Source: Aldrovandia affinis
Lineage: Eukaryota > Chordata > Actinopteri > Notacanthiformes > Halosauridae
DNA length: 64,000 nt
Assembly (NCBI GenBank): GCA_029706075.1
Contig: JAINUG010000321.1
Coordinates: forward strand, 691,657-755,656
Direction of reading: 5' to 3'
Each line of letters opens with the position of its first letter. Position 1 is the stretch's first letter. Shown piece after piece: positions 1 to 10,878 of the stretch. The notes under the pieces were generated by a model. That model worked only from the letters and a program-made list of their open reading frames with translations. It had not been told where the DNA came from and did no database searches. Position numbers and translations under genes: made by a program.

Positions 1-180
1 TTCTCTTCCTAGTTGATAGTCTATTTAGCCTCATTAGTTTGCTAGTATTGTAGCAATGTTGCAGAAATTATGTAATTTCTTTGGGTTTGTAGTGCACTGA
101 CTTGATGTTGGTGCTGGTGTAGATAAGAGTGCTGTTGAGGAGGAAGACTCTTGTACTCTCTTACCTACTTCTACACATAC

Positions 181-234
181 TCACACACGCCCACATACAC
201 ACAGGGCTAAAGACAATGTGCGCTCATACACATG

Positions 235-283
<49 letters not shown>

Positions 284-328
284 AGGGGTAAAGACACAGT
301 GTGTACATATACACACAAGGATATGAGT

Positions 329-366
<38 letters not shown>
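181..366. repeat. Paired (CA)n microsatellites
   Basis: Two CA runs (about 236-276 and 330-366) are each preceded by a similar phrase, 'cacagggctaaagacaatg' and 'cacaggggtaaagacacag'. The array therefore looks duplicated as a block of roughly 90 bp. Histidine/threonine or cysteine/valine reading frames across it are translation of the repeat, not genes. Confidence 0.95.
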
Positions 367-368
<2 letters not shown>

Positions 369-977
369 GTATAATGTGTATTCTGCCAGACCAAGAATAT
401 ATTCATTGATATTCAAAAACAGCCCCTTTTATTACACTTTCATTGTCTCCTGTATATCCTTACTGGATCAATCTCATATATTTTATGCAATATGTATTTT
501 CTAAGTCCACTTCTCCCACTGAGATCAGCACAACAGCAGAGCCCAGGAAGTAAATGGGCAGTAAAAACACAGACTTTCAATCCAAACAAACTGTGTGTTG
601 GCTTCTCTCACTTTTATGTTTAATCGAAATACTAGTTGTTAATAATGTCGTTTTATTTTGCCTACTCCAATAACTGCACCATTTGGCAGACAAAAGGTAG
701 TCCTGTCTTGTTCATCATCAGAGTGCCCTCTAGGGGAAATGGAGAGTGATGAAGAAACGGGCAGTACAGAGGCTGAACCCACCCCTAACTTCTGCGTGTA
801 GCTGTATATTTCTGTGTATATACAGTATATTTATAATATTGATATATTATATTTGTAATTAATTAAGAAAAAGATTTAGAGTTGTGTTTTTCATTTGACA
901 TTATAGAGTATTCTGTGTTGATCGGTGGCAAGAAATCACAATTAAATTCATTTTGATTCCATGAGTGTGTCCCGTGT

Positions 978-1015
<38 letters not shown>

Positions 1016-2465
1016 GCCTTGTCCTGAATCCTTGGCCTGCTCTTACCTTCACCTCCTACATTCCAGTAAGACATTCGGGGACAGAATGAATTACTGAGCT
1101 GTTGTGGGAGGTCGAGGGTGGTTTTCCACTTAAATTCTGCCCTATACAAGCAGAGAATGGATTCCAGTGAGGAACCAAGACTGGTCACCTGGGAACCCCT
1201 GGAAACAGAACCCCAACAGACAGAGATGCTTTCCAATTAAATGTCTCATTTGCACCCTAATTTTCTCAGTCAGAGGTGTATTTGCTCAGAGTTGCTGCAG
1301 TCGGGCTGTAATTTCAGGATAGTAATGGAAAAGTAATGTTCCTGCAGCAGCATTTACCATTCTCAGTGTTCAGGAGAGATAATGTCCCATCACTGCAGGG
1401 GGCTGAATGTCTAAAAAAACCCACTATGCACAGCAGTAGAAATGTGTACAACCAGGCATATAATGGGTTTGTGTATGTGTGTGCACGTCTGTGTGTATGT
1501 GTGTGCACTACACAGTACTTAATGTGATAAGGTTATTAACTAAATTCATTATCTCTCCAATTTTTCGGTTTTTTTTTGGCTTTTGGAATCGAAAATATGC
1601 ATTATTCATTTACAGCATACTTACAGTGCGGTGCTGACCAACAGACACAGGGCGATACTGACCTACAGAGACATAGAGATGCTATGCATAATATACATTT
1701 CTTTTCGTTCACCCACCTCTTTCTTTATGGCTACATCAGTGTCAGGGACGGTCTGTACCGAAGATGTTTTCAGATTTTTTGGTTTTCCAGGGGCCAATTG
1801 CTTGGATTGATTTGTTGACCTTCCACTAGGAAATGTGATTGCGTGCTCTTTGTTTGTGACCAGAAAAAGGTAACCAAACCCTCACACACAAGCAAGAGCA
1901 TTCAGGTTCAAGATTTTTAATGGTTTTCTTTTTCATATTACAATAATCTGCCAAGGATATTACCAGCTGGAATGCACAGTTTTCTTTAAACAGGGGCATG
2001 AGTTTATAATTGACGTTTTTTAATGCTATGTTGAACTAAGAGGAATGAAATATTATAATTGCGATTTTTCACCACAGTAAGATGTGTGACTGCACATAAT
2101 CGCAGCTATAATGTAGTGGTTACAGTGTAGAATAATAAACACAAAAGATCATGTTATTAATTTGAAAAACAGAGAGGAGCTTGTCAAAAAGTATCCCACT
2201 CTAATTTGCTGTACAACGAAGTGCATCATTAGGTGTGATTGAGTATAGAATGGCACAGAGGGAGAAAGTAGCAATTGAATTCTTAATTCACACTAACTCC
2301 AGAAAGATAACAGAGGGATTCATCCAACCCTTTTTAGTCTGTCTCCCACCATTCTCTACCCTGTGAGGGACTGGAACCAAAAATGGGTGGAGCTACCATA
2401 TGATACCCAGTGACTGATTTGAACCAATCATATATTTTTTAAATTTCTTTCAGATTTTTTTCCCC
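367..2465. other. Intergenic, no gene seen
   Basis: I see no supported coding region. The only clear structure is a (TG)n microsatellite at about 970-1010. Reading frames here are short and have no recognisable motif. Confidence 0.6.
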
Positions 2466-2823
2466 GTTTTTCTCCCAATTTAGAAGCCAATTCAACCCTC
2501 TATGTATTTCGATTCAATCTCCCGCCGCCCGTCCTCCGTTTCGAGCTATTATCCCAGAGGCCGGCAGTGATCCATCTCCTCCGAGGCAGAACTTCGCCCA
2601 CCTGCTCTTTAGGAACGCCCTTACTGCTCCTCGGCAAGCTCATGCCAACTTTCCCTCCCCCCAACCCCTGGGGCAGACAGCCAAATTCCACCCCCGATCG
2701 GGACTCCCAGCCAGATTAGGACTGACCCAGTCGGGTTTTGAGCCACAACCGCAATAGGTAGCTCGGACACCAAAAGCGCCAGTCAATGCGGGTGCGTTAG
2801 ACCGCTACGCTATTCGCGGCCCC
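2466..2823 (-). mobile_element. SINE with tRNA-Leu-like head, tail shared with the tRNA-Glu-type SINEs
   Basis: Read on the minus strand, it starts with a tRNA-like head containing 'AGCGTAGCGGTCTAACGC', which resembles the D-arm/A-box region of tRNA-Leu. It ends in a body with 'ccccaacccctggggcagac' and 'ttctcccaatttag' on the plus strand. The body matches the three SINEs at 38.07, 41.85 and 44.83 kb, but their heads resemble tRNA-Glu. It is a retroposed non-coding element; the family name is unknown to me. Confidence 0.65.
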
Positions 2824-3934
2824 AAACCAATCATGTTTTATTGTGGAAAGAACAATCTTTTGATTAGTTCAAACACATCCATGAGTGACAGCTCATTGTA
2901 GCTGAACACATTATGGGGAGACCCATAAGCAGTCATGCCTCCTCCTTGCTCTTTCTTGTGATGTGTGCCAGATGTGGCCTTGCCTCTCATTCAGAAAATC
3001 CAATAAATCCACTGCCAGGTTTTGACTTTAAAAAAAAAGATTTACCTTACTATCTTGAAAACATACATATTTGAAATGATACAAGCATAAAAAACATACA
3101 AAATGAAATGACTGCTGAGCCCATTCACACAAAAGACTTCTCAGACATCAAAAGTGTTAGCATTTTGTAAGCTACAGGCCTAGCAGCACCCTCATTGGGT
3201 CAATATAGAAGAGGGGTAGGATATTTCATCAACCACGGTTACTTTATCCGTCCTGAATGAGTAACTCCCACTCTCTCTGCCTGAAGCTCTCCCCAACCCC
3301 CCACCCTGCTCAAGAAAGCAGCCAGGAATGGTATGAAGGATGCATACGGCTCAAGTAATCTGGTATAATGTATGATATCTTCAGTTTCAGACATGCTGGT
3401 TGGGACTGAAGTTCCTCTTTTGTTGTAACGAAATAAATGTCTTTTTTCCTTCTTTTTAAAAATGTGTTTGCACTCTAATTTTCCCTCCATATCTAAAGCA
3501 GTGTTCCATTAACCTCTGTGTCCCCTGCTTTAAATAAAAAGCGGCAAAGCCATCTAACAACTGAAAAATATTTTAATATGAAATTACTTGGGGAAAAGCC
3601 AAGCAGGGCTCTCTTGGATGAAAGGAACACATTGTGACTGACCAAACATTTTGATGTGCGTGGGGCACAAATGAAAAATGTAACTATGGCTCTACACTGC
3701 ATGACGTCCCTGTACACAAAGAGGCCAGATTACGTCCGTCAATGTAACATGCTGAGCCGCTCTGAGCATCTGCAGATAAGAGACATGTACGGAAGCGAAT
3801 CCTCGCGCATTAAAACATTAAAATGGAGGTAAAAAGGGCAGGCAGTCTATTTTAAGACAGATAGAAGGCATCCTATTTCTTTCATGTCTTTGATGTGGAC
3901 TTGATGCCATCAATCCTGATTCATAAGAGCTGAG
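2824..3934. other. Intergenic, no gene seen
   Basis: AT-rich unique-looking sequence with a short A run near 3030. No exon, RNA gene or repeat was recognised. Confidence 0.5.
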
Positions 3935-4141
3935 AGTCTGTACTGAAGTCTGAGTATCTGTGTCTCAGTGCTCCTATAGGATTAATACACAGTTTGAGTA
4001 TCTGTGTCTCAGTGCTCCTATAGGAGTAATACACAGTTTGAGTATCTGTGTCTCAGTGCTCCTATAGGAGTAATACACAGTTTGAGTATCTGTGTCTCAG
4101 TGCTCCTATAGGAGTAATACACAGCTTGAGTATCTGTCTCA
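3935..4141. repeat. 44-bp minisatellite, left block
   Basis: About four to five near-perfect copies of a 44-bp unit containing 'gagtatctgtgtctcagtgc' followed by 'tcctataggagtaatacaca'. The array stops at an inserted L2 LINE and resumes on its far side at about 4886. Confidence 0.95.
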
Positions 4142-4889
4142 CATTTTACATTTACATTTTAAGCATTTAGCAGACGCTCTTATCCAGAGCGACTTACAAG
4201 ATGTGCATTAATAAATGGTAGGAACAATCATAGTTTGCGCACGAGATCAGTGCAGTAATACAGTGATAGACATCGTTGTAGGCAGCTGCATACCATACCT
4301 GTAATACTGGGAAGGAAAAGGTTAGTAATTTATTTTATTTTATTTTATTTTTTATTAAATGAGAAGGCAGGGATACATAGTGTTGAGCAAGTAGGCAGTG
4401 GTGATGACAATTGGCTAGATGTACAGAATTCAGTGGTAGTGGAGTATGAAAAGGTAGGTTTTGAGTCTCTTGCGGAAGATCGCAAGTGATTCTGTGGTCC
4501 TGACCGATTGCGGAAGGTCGTTCCACCACCGAGGGGTCAGGACAGAGAAGAGACAAGACCGCGAGGTGTGACTGCCAGGCGCACAGAGGGATGGGACAGT
4601 CAGTTTGCCAGAGGAGGCTGAGCGGAGGGGTCTGGCTGGGGTGTAGGGTGTGATGAGTGTCTGGAGGTAAGGGGGAGCAGTACCTCTAGCCACTTGAAAA
4701 GCAAGCACCAGTGATTTGAATCTGATGCGTGCTGTGATGGGGAGCCAGTGCAGAGAGGAGAGTAGAGGGGTGACGTGGGGGAACTTGGGTAGATTGAACA
4801 CCAGACGTCCGGCAGCATTCTGGACTAGTTGCGATGGCTTGATGGCACAGGCCGGTAGGCCTGCCAGCAAGGAATTGCAGTAGTCCAGA
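4142..4889 (-). mobile_element. L2-type LINE, 5'-truncated, inserted in minisatellite
   Basis: On the minus strand the sequence ends in 'AGCGTCTGCTAAATGC' and an ATGTAAA-type tail, the typical 3' end of fish L2 (Maui-like) LINEs. Upstream, about 4433-4888 encodes the C-terminal end of a LINE reverse-transcriptase protein, recognisable by 'LDYCNSLLAGLP', 'LVFNLPKFPHVTPLL', 'LHWLPITARI' and 'WWNDLPQSVRT'. Only the last ~150 residues remain, so the copy is dead. A second copy of the same subfamily lies at 10059-10474. Confidence 0.88.
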
Positions 4890-5119
4890 CTCCTATATGT
4901 CTCAGTGCTTCTATAGGAATAATACACAGTTTGAGTATCTGTGTATCAGTGCTCATATAGGAGTAATACACAGTTTGAGTATCTGTGTCTGAGATCCTAT
5001 ATGTCTCAGTGCTCCTATAGGAATAATACACAGTTTGAGTATCTGTGTATCAGTGCTCATATAGGAGTAATACACCGTTTGGGTGTCTGTGCTCTTACAG
5101 CAGTAATACAGTTTGAGGG
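4890..5119. repeat. 44-bp minisatellite, right block
   Basis: The 3935-4141 unit continues here in four to five more diverged copies. Variants include 'tgtatcagtgctcatatagg' and a shortened last unit ending at 'cagtaatacagtttgag'. Divergence is higher than on the left side. Confidence 0.9.
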
Positions 5120-5984
5120 TCTGTGTGCCTGCATTGTACATGGATGTTGTGCTTATGATTTCTTAAATATTTTCTCTGTCTACATCTACAAATTGTCAGA
5201 CACCACTCCTGGACTTAAAGTGAACAGCTACATGGGGTCTCTCGGAAAGGTCATTCAGTCACTGATGCAGTTCAATCTGAAGAGTGATTCAAGAGTCATG
5301 GAAACTGTGTCCAGGAGCCTTTCAAGTGAATCATTTACATAAATAGTTACCGAGAATCCCTTAGACAATCACATGACATTCATACTGCTGAATAAAACAG
5401 CAATATGATAAACCCAACGGAATCCATTATGTGACTGGGTCTTATCCAGCCATTCAGTATTACTTTCAATTTTGAATAACTTACATGTATATGGATTCAC
5501 GTCGAATGCATACCCCTGAGTTCTTAAAAACAAGAGAGAAGACGGTTCCTGTTCAATTTGAGGATTTATGGTAAATATAGAGAGCCTCTTTCGAGGTCCA
5601 GTCATTTTTCCCTTTTAAACCTTCAGTGATGAATAAAAAGCCTCGGCTAATTCTGTGCTGAGATGAAAGGATGCTCCTACAGAGCGGCATTGGTTAGCGA
5701 TCAATGAGAGTCTTATGCACTGTGTTTTATAACTCCGTGCAATGATGTCAGTAATTATGTTGTGCTGTCTTTGTTGTTAACATTAGATCTAATAGGTTCT
5801 TTAAAAATTGCTACATATTTGCTTTAATGGACACTTCCCTTGTGCAAAATCAGTGCGTTTATATTGTAAGATATGCATCTAAAAAAAATATATGTATAAC
5901 ATTTTTATAGACTGTCATACAGTAGCCTACATAACTAATTTACATGGTAAAGCACTTTAGGGCCTATCGTTTTTTACAGCACTG
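5120..5984. other. Intergenic, no gene seen
   Basis: Two short open frames (5151-5342 plus and 5369-5605 minus) have no recognisable domain. Neither shows a convincing pair of splice sites. I treat the stretch as non-coding. Confidence 0.45.
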
Positions 5985-6516
5985 GGGTGAGTTTCCCAAA
6001 AACCTTGAACGTTGGAGATTAATGTGCGACTACGTTGAAAATTAACGTCGGGAAACTACGAAAGCCATAGCCGGTATTTTACGTGTGACCTTAACATGCT
6101 TCCTAATTAACTCCGCCCCAGCACCAGTCTGGCAAAAGTAAAACAAGTTGATAATCAAACAATCGATTGACAAACTAAGCAAAGCAATTTACGCTAGTGA
6201 ATGCTTAGATTTTTCAGTATATGTGATCGCAATGGTAATCAAACCCACAACCTAAGCGTTGTCAGCGCCATGCTCCACCTACTGAGTCACACAGAACCAC
6301 GTAGGCTGTAGTCTGTAGAATTACTGTGCATGTAGGCTACAAATACGGATGTTTGTATCTTTGCAAATTAAACCAAATTGCATAGAGCCATTGCCCTTTT
6401 GCATTTGTCCATTAGGAGATGAGTTTTGGTAAACCCATATAAATTAACGATGGATCCTATGATGGAACTTACGATGCACTTAGCGTTACGATGCTTTCGG
6501 GAAACCCACCCCTGTA
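5985..6516. mobile_element. MITE-like DNA transposon with SINE head inside
   Basis: The ends are inverted: 'GGGGTGAGTTTCCC' at the left and 'GGGAAACCCACCCC' at the right, with further subterminal similarity. Between them, at about 6210-6300 on the minus strand, sits a tRNA-like block ('ACTCAGTAGGTGGAGCATGG' and 'TTGTGGGTTTGATTACC') closely resembling the head of the SINE at 51536. This indicates a SINE fragment nested in, or captured by, the MITE. No transposase is present. Confidence 0.6.
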
Positions 6517-7049
6517 CACTACATTGCATTGTGGGAAAATGATCAATTCATAAAAATGTAATTACTTTTAAAGCAGTGCTGCATGTATTACAGCTGTACA
6601 GGTCTTCTGTGAGTATTTGTTGACTGATGGTTTGGTAACATTTCAGGCGATTAGATGTGAAAATACACCTATGGAAAGCCAAAGTATGCTCGCTGTTTAA
6701 GATCTGCGTTGCCACATACATTTTGATTACCTACACTACCTACAGATTGCGTTTCTGGGATGATGCGCAGTGGTAGGTTTGCGCCTAACGTTGAGGCCAA
6801 AAAGTTCAGGCCTTTTGGTGGCCTCCCTTAAAAGTGCCCTTCTCGCACGGATGCTCAGTTTTGGAAGACGGCCTGTTCTAGGCAAATTCACAGCTGTGAT
6901 TCTTTATGATGGACTTAGCAGTGCTCTGGGGGATATTCAAAGTCAAAGTTGAAATCTTATATCCTTCCCCTGATTGGTGCTTTTTTGGTGCTGATTTACT
7001 TTCAATGTTCTTTGGTCTTCATAATGAAACTCTTGTTGGAAATGCACTA
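6517..7049. other. Intergenic, no gene seen
   Basis: No gene or repeat was recognised. The open frame at 6770-6952 has no homologous-looking motif. Confidence 0.45.
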
Positions 7050-7240
7050 ACCAACTGTGGGACCTCTCACAGACAAGTGTAATTCATTTTAAATAATTTG
7101 AAACACCTTAATTGTACACAGTAAACATACTACAATTATAAACATACTCCAATCAAATAGTTATGTGACCTCTGATTGCACCAGTTTATGTAGGTGCCTT
7201 AGCAAAAGGAGTGAATACTTATGGAATAAATTATTCATTC
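7050..7240. mobile_element. Probable Tc1-type DNA transposon relic
   Basis: The phrase 'gattgcaccagtttatgtag' followed by 'agcaaaaggagtgaatactt' resembles the terminal region of a widespread fish Tc1 family from memory. No inverted partner or transposase remains. Confidence 0.4.
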
Positions 7241-7253
7241 ATCATTAATTCAT

Positions 7254-8420
7254 TTACATCTGTGATGACTTGATGAGCTTCATCCAGCATTCCCTGTTAA
7301 GCATTGCATTGCGAAGGGACAATCCGCACAGTCCTGTCTCCATTTCGATGGACGATTTAAGGGTGACATTAGGTCGACCTCTACGACGGGGAGAGTCTGG
7401 CGTCCAAAGGAGGACACGACTGGCTGGCTCATTGTGCCGAATGATATGTCCGGCTAGCCAAAGACGATGCTGTCTGATGACACTTGAGATGGAGGGGAGG
7501 GCACCGTAGAGGGCGGAGTTTGGAAGGTGGTCCTGCCAGGAAACATTCTGGACAGCACGCAGCATCCGTGTGTAGGTACCATCGATGGACTTAGTGATCT
7601 TGCTGGTGAGGGCCCAAGACTCACACCCATAGAGGAGAATGGACTCCACTTGATGTTTTAAAGATGTTAATTTTGGAGCTTTTACGGATTGCAGATTGCC
7701 AAACATTCCTCAATGAGTGGAGAGCAGACTAAGCTTGAGCCTTCCTACATTCAACATCGTGGGTCGAGTTTGTAGGAGCCCAGGTATTTGAAGTCATCAA
7801 CTTTGTCGATCTTACTGCTATCAAGCGTTATGATGTCGCCAGCGGTGGAGGGATTGAGGTGAATGTACTTAGTTTTCTTTGCATTAAGAGAGAGACCAAT
7901 GGACTTGCAACAAGTTTCAACTTTGTGGAGGAGAGATTCTGCATCTCGAAGGGTGTCAGCAAGCAGACTAATGTCATCAGCATAATCTAGGTCAGAGAGG
8001 TGTTGAGCAGGATATCTACTACTTCTACGGCAAGTCAGAGTTAGACTCAACTCAACTCAACTCAAACTTTATTTATAAAGCACCTTTAAACAACCAACAG
8101 TCGACCAAAGTGCTGTACAGTAATAAATAAACAGTAATAAATAAACAGTAATAAAAACAGTACATGTAATACAATACAATAAGAAAAAGAAGAAGGAAAA
8201 ATAATTCACATAAAAGTACCATAAAGTGTCTAGCTCAACCGAGTTGAAAGCCAGGGAGAAAGGGTAAGTCTTCAATACGGACTTAAAGACCTCTAAGGTT
8301 CGGGCAGATCTAATATGCAAGGGCAGGCTGTCAGTGTCGTTTATTGCTATCCGCAGGGCGTAGTCCAAAACTATGATGAATAGATAGGGGGCAAGTGGAT
8401 CACCCTGGAGAATGAATCAA
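7254..8420 (-). mobile_element. Non-LTR retrotransposon (LINE) reverse transcriptase, broken
   Basis: Three minus-strand pieces belong to one reverse transcriptase. The piece at about 8335-8420 reads 'LQGDPLAPYLFIIVLDYALR', a palm motif. The piece at 7751-8044 carries the catalytic 'DLDYADD' box. The piece at 7254-7706 has the thumb/C-terminal region 'LLYGCESWALT', 'DGTYTRMLRAVQNVSWQ' and 'RRRGRP'. Frameshifts separate the last two, and a second LINE end (8045-8330) interrupts the first two. The clade is not assigned. It is a pseudogene with no host function. Confidence 0.8.
8045..8330 (-). mobile_element. 3' end of a second LINE nested in the first
   Basis: On the minus strand it starts with a LINE-like C-terminus ('RSARTLEVFKSVLKTYPFSL'). 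It ends with the common fish LINE 3' phrase that reads 'tttatttataaagcacct...caaagtgctgtacag' on the plus strand. The tail is an 'actca' pentamer repeat at 8046-8064. It separates the palm motif of the host LINE from its YADD box. Confidence 0.7.
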
Positions 8421-8836
8421 TTATTGCCTGTTTTTATTGGTAAATAATTTAGAAAAAGCTTATTAAAAGTATTTTTCCACTTAGAAATTATTTTGCATTT
8501 TGTTTTAGTAGCAAGAAATCCCAATTGAATCAATTTTGATTCCATGTTTTAACAAAATATTTTTTTCTTTTTATACCCGCTGTAGCTGAGTAACTTTTTA
8601 AAGGATTTGTATTTTTCAAAGTTCTCTCTGTGGATTATACTTTTACTGGAGTAAATTATGAAGGGGAAAAACATACTTTTTTACTCCACTACATTTGACA
8701 AATTCTCTGCCATTACATTTTCTCAGGGGTTAGATTTCAAATATGTACTTGCCAATTCAAACTATGGGCCTTTTATTTTTATTTCTTATCCTGCCTGTTT
8801 CCAGGCACCTCCTACCCCAGTGCTGTTGTAAAGCTA
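8421..8836. other. Intergenic, no gene seen
   Basis: AT-rich sequence without recognised features. Confidence 0.5.
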
Positions 8837-9385
8837 CAGGTAACTTCCAAAATAAAGGAAACACTTGAGTAAATGAATGGCCCTGGTATGGTTTAGGTCC
8901 ACTCAAATCCTTAGAAGGCACGGTAATCACCAATAAATACAAAGGCATTCTGAGTGATCACCTTCATCCTATAGTGAAGCATTTCCATCCTGATGTGAGT
9001 GGTCTCTTCCAGGATGACAATGCCCCCATCCACAGGGCACGAGTGGCCACTGAATGGTTTGATGAGCATGAAGACGATGTAAACCATATGCCATGGCCGT
9101 CTCAGTCACCAGGGGCCTCATTTATAAAAAGTTGCGTAGAAACCGTACTACATTTGATCTAAGATCATTTCTGAAATGTGCGTAAGTGTGATTAAGAGAA
9201 ACTGAACGTACGCACAAAAAAACATGCGTACGCCACTCCCCCAGATGTGAAATCTCTAAATCACAAATGATCTTGAAATTGTGCGTAGCTTAATGGTTTT
9301 AGATCTCCGCCTTGTAAACGCCCCCTAATTAATATCATTAGCATACAAAGGAGCTCGAATCAAAACACAAATCCTCTACTTGATA

Positions 9386-9640
9386 ATGGCGAGCTGCAAG
9401 AAAAATAATTTTAGCGAGGCCGAAATCGAGGTCCTGTTGGTGGAGGTGCAGATGCGTGCAGGGACGCTGTTTGGGAGCCTTTCCAGTGGCTTTACCAGTA
9501 CAACCAAGTACGTGGCCTGGCAGTCTGTAGCCCAGGCTGTGAACGAGGTGCGGGGGCAGCAAAGGTCCCTGAAGGACGTTAAGAAAAAGTGGTCTGATTT
9601 AAAACTGAGGTCAAAATCTCGAATAACTCGTTCCCTTTTT
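9386..9640 (+). pseudogene. Myb/SANT-like DNA-binding protein of Harbinger transposon (truncated)
   Basis: The frame starting MASCKKNNFSEAEIEVLLVE has the pattern of the Myb/SANT-like domain protein (NAIF1-like) that Harbinger elements encode beside their transposase. In such elements it helps the transposase reach the nucleus and bind transposon ends. Tryptophans in 'VAWQSVAQAVNEV' and 'VKKKWSDLKLRSKSRI' mark helices of the domain. After about residue 85 the sequence loses resemblance and the frame runs into unrelated residues up to 9808, so the protein is cut. It is a dead or MITE-like remnant. Confidence 0.75.
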
Positions 9641-9942
9641 ATTGTGCGGTTGGCGATATCTTCGAGAAGTTACAATGCTGCCATTCTCCCTCTTGCAAAC
9701 CACTGCATTATTGGACATTTTATAGCCTACAGATTGACCAAAATGTTTTACACGCGTGGAACCATAATATGTATTAAATACATTTCAAGGATGTGTCAAT
9801 TATGCTAATAGGGGTAGTTTTGGAAAACCAATGTGTGTTTTTGTTTTGTTTTCCACAAGTAGCCTAGCTTATGTTGTTTTAATGTATTAATACATTTATT
9901 GTGCAAACCATTATAGCCTAAGCAATGTGTTCAATCTGGTAA

Positions 9943-9963
9943 TACTACTACTACTACTACTAC

Positions 9964-10010
<47 letters not shown>
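9943..10010. repeat. (TAC)n/(TAA)n trinucleotide microsatellite
   Basis: Six or so 'tac/act' triplets run directly into about 16 'aat' triplets, inside the Harbinger element. Confidence 0.95.
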
Positions 10011-10011
<1 letters not shown>

Positions 10012-10058
10012 CGAAACAATTAGGCAGCAGACGACATGTTGGCGCTGTTAGATTTCCG

Positions 10059-10474
10059 AATACATTTTACATTACATTTACATTTTAAGCATTTAGCAGA
10101 CGCTCTTATGCAGAGCGACTTACAATATGTACATTAATACATGGTAGGAACAATCATAGTACGCGCAAGAGATCAGTCCAGTAATACAGCAATAGACCAT
10201 TGCAGACAGCTGCGTACCATACCTGTAACAAGGTAGGAAAAGGTTAGTCAAAAAAAAATGTTATGGAGTAAGCAGGGGTATATAGTGTTGAGCAAGTAGG
10301 CAGTGGTGATGACAATTAGCTAGATGTACAGAATTCAGTGGTAGTGGAGTCTGAAAGGTGGGTTTTGAGTCTCTAGCGGAAGATCGCAAATGATTCCGCG
10401 GTCCTGACCGATTGCGGAAGGTAGTTCCACCAGCGAGGGGTCAGGACAGAGAAGAGACGAGACCGCGAATACCT
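10059..10474 (-). mobile_element. L2-type LINE 3' end nested in Harbinger element
   Basis: The sequence closely parallels the L2 copy at 4142-4560: the same 'gcatttagcagacgctctta' tail, 'gttgagcaagtaggcagtgg' and 'gaccgattgcggaagg'. A short direct repeat 'gaatac' at both edges is a plausible target-site duplication. Only 3'UTR and the very end of the ORF remain. Confidence 0.85.
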
Positions 10475-10878
10475 GCAGTACTCCAACACTGCCACAAGGA
10501 AACGTGCGTACGCCAAGTTGAAACCTGACGTGGAGCTGAGTACTTTTCCACGTCAAAGACAGTTTTTATAAATCTGAACTTTGGCGTGGATTTGAGCGTA
10601 CGCACGTTCTAAGATCAAATCTGTGCGTAAGTACGTTTTATAAATGAGGCCCCAGATCTCAACCCAACTGAACACTAATGGGAGATTCTGGAGCAGTGCT
10701 GGAGACACCAAATGATGGATTTTCTCATGGAAGAATGTTGTTGCATCCCTCCAATAAAGATCCAGACACTTGTAGAATCTATGCCAAGGCGCATTGACAC
10801 TATTATGGCAGCTCGAGGTGGCTCAACGCCATATTAAGACACTTTATGTTGGCGTTTCCTTTATTTTAGCATTCTGGT

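Larger units (their letters stand above)
9113..10652 (+). mobile_element. Harbinger-type DNA transposon with 3-bp TSD (CAG)
   Basis: The ends are near-perfect inverted repeats, GGGCCTCATTTATAAAA at the left and TTTTATAAATGAGGCCC at the right. They are flanked by 'CAG' at 9110-9112 and 10653-10655. Removing the element and one CAG restores an uninterrupted Tc1 reading frame, which proves the insertion boundaries. Subterminal 'gcgtacgcac' motifs recur at both ends. It carries only a Myb/SANT-like ORF and no Harbinger transposase, so it is non-autonomous. An L2 LINE is nested inside. Confidence 0.88.
8837..10878 (+). mobile_element. Tc1-type transposon, N-terminus deleted, interrupted by Harbinger element
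   Basis: The left end 'CAGGTAACTTCCAAAATAAAGG' follows a TA dinucleotide. The right end carries 'GGCGTTTCCTTTATTTTAGC', its diverged inverse. The plus strand encodes the C-terminal part of a Tc1 transposase: 'GLFQDDNAPIHRA' with the second catalytic Asp, then (after the 1540-bp insertion) 'DLNPTEH' with the third acidic residue region, ending 'MAARGGSTPY'. The N-terminal DNA-binding half is missing. The same family occurs at 22140. Confidence 0.8.

Noticed and set aside
3935-5119. CRISPR-like array of regular repeats
   Set aside because: Units are directly adjacent without unique spacers, the host is a vertebrate, and there are no cas genes. It is a minisatellite.
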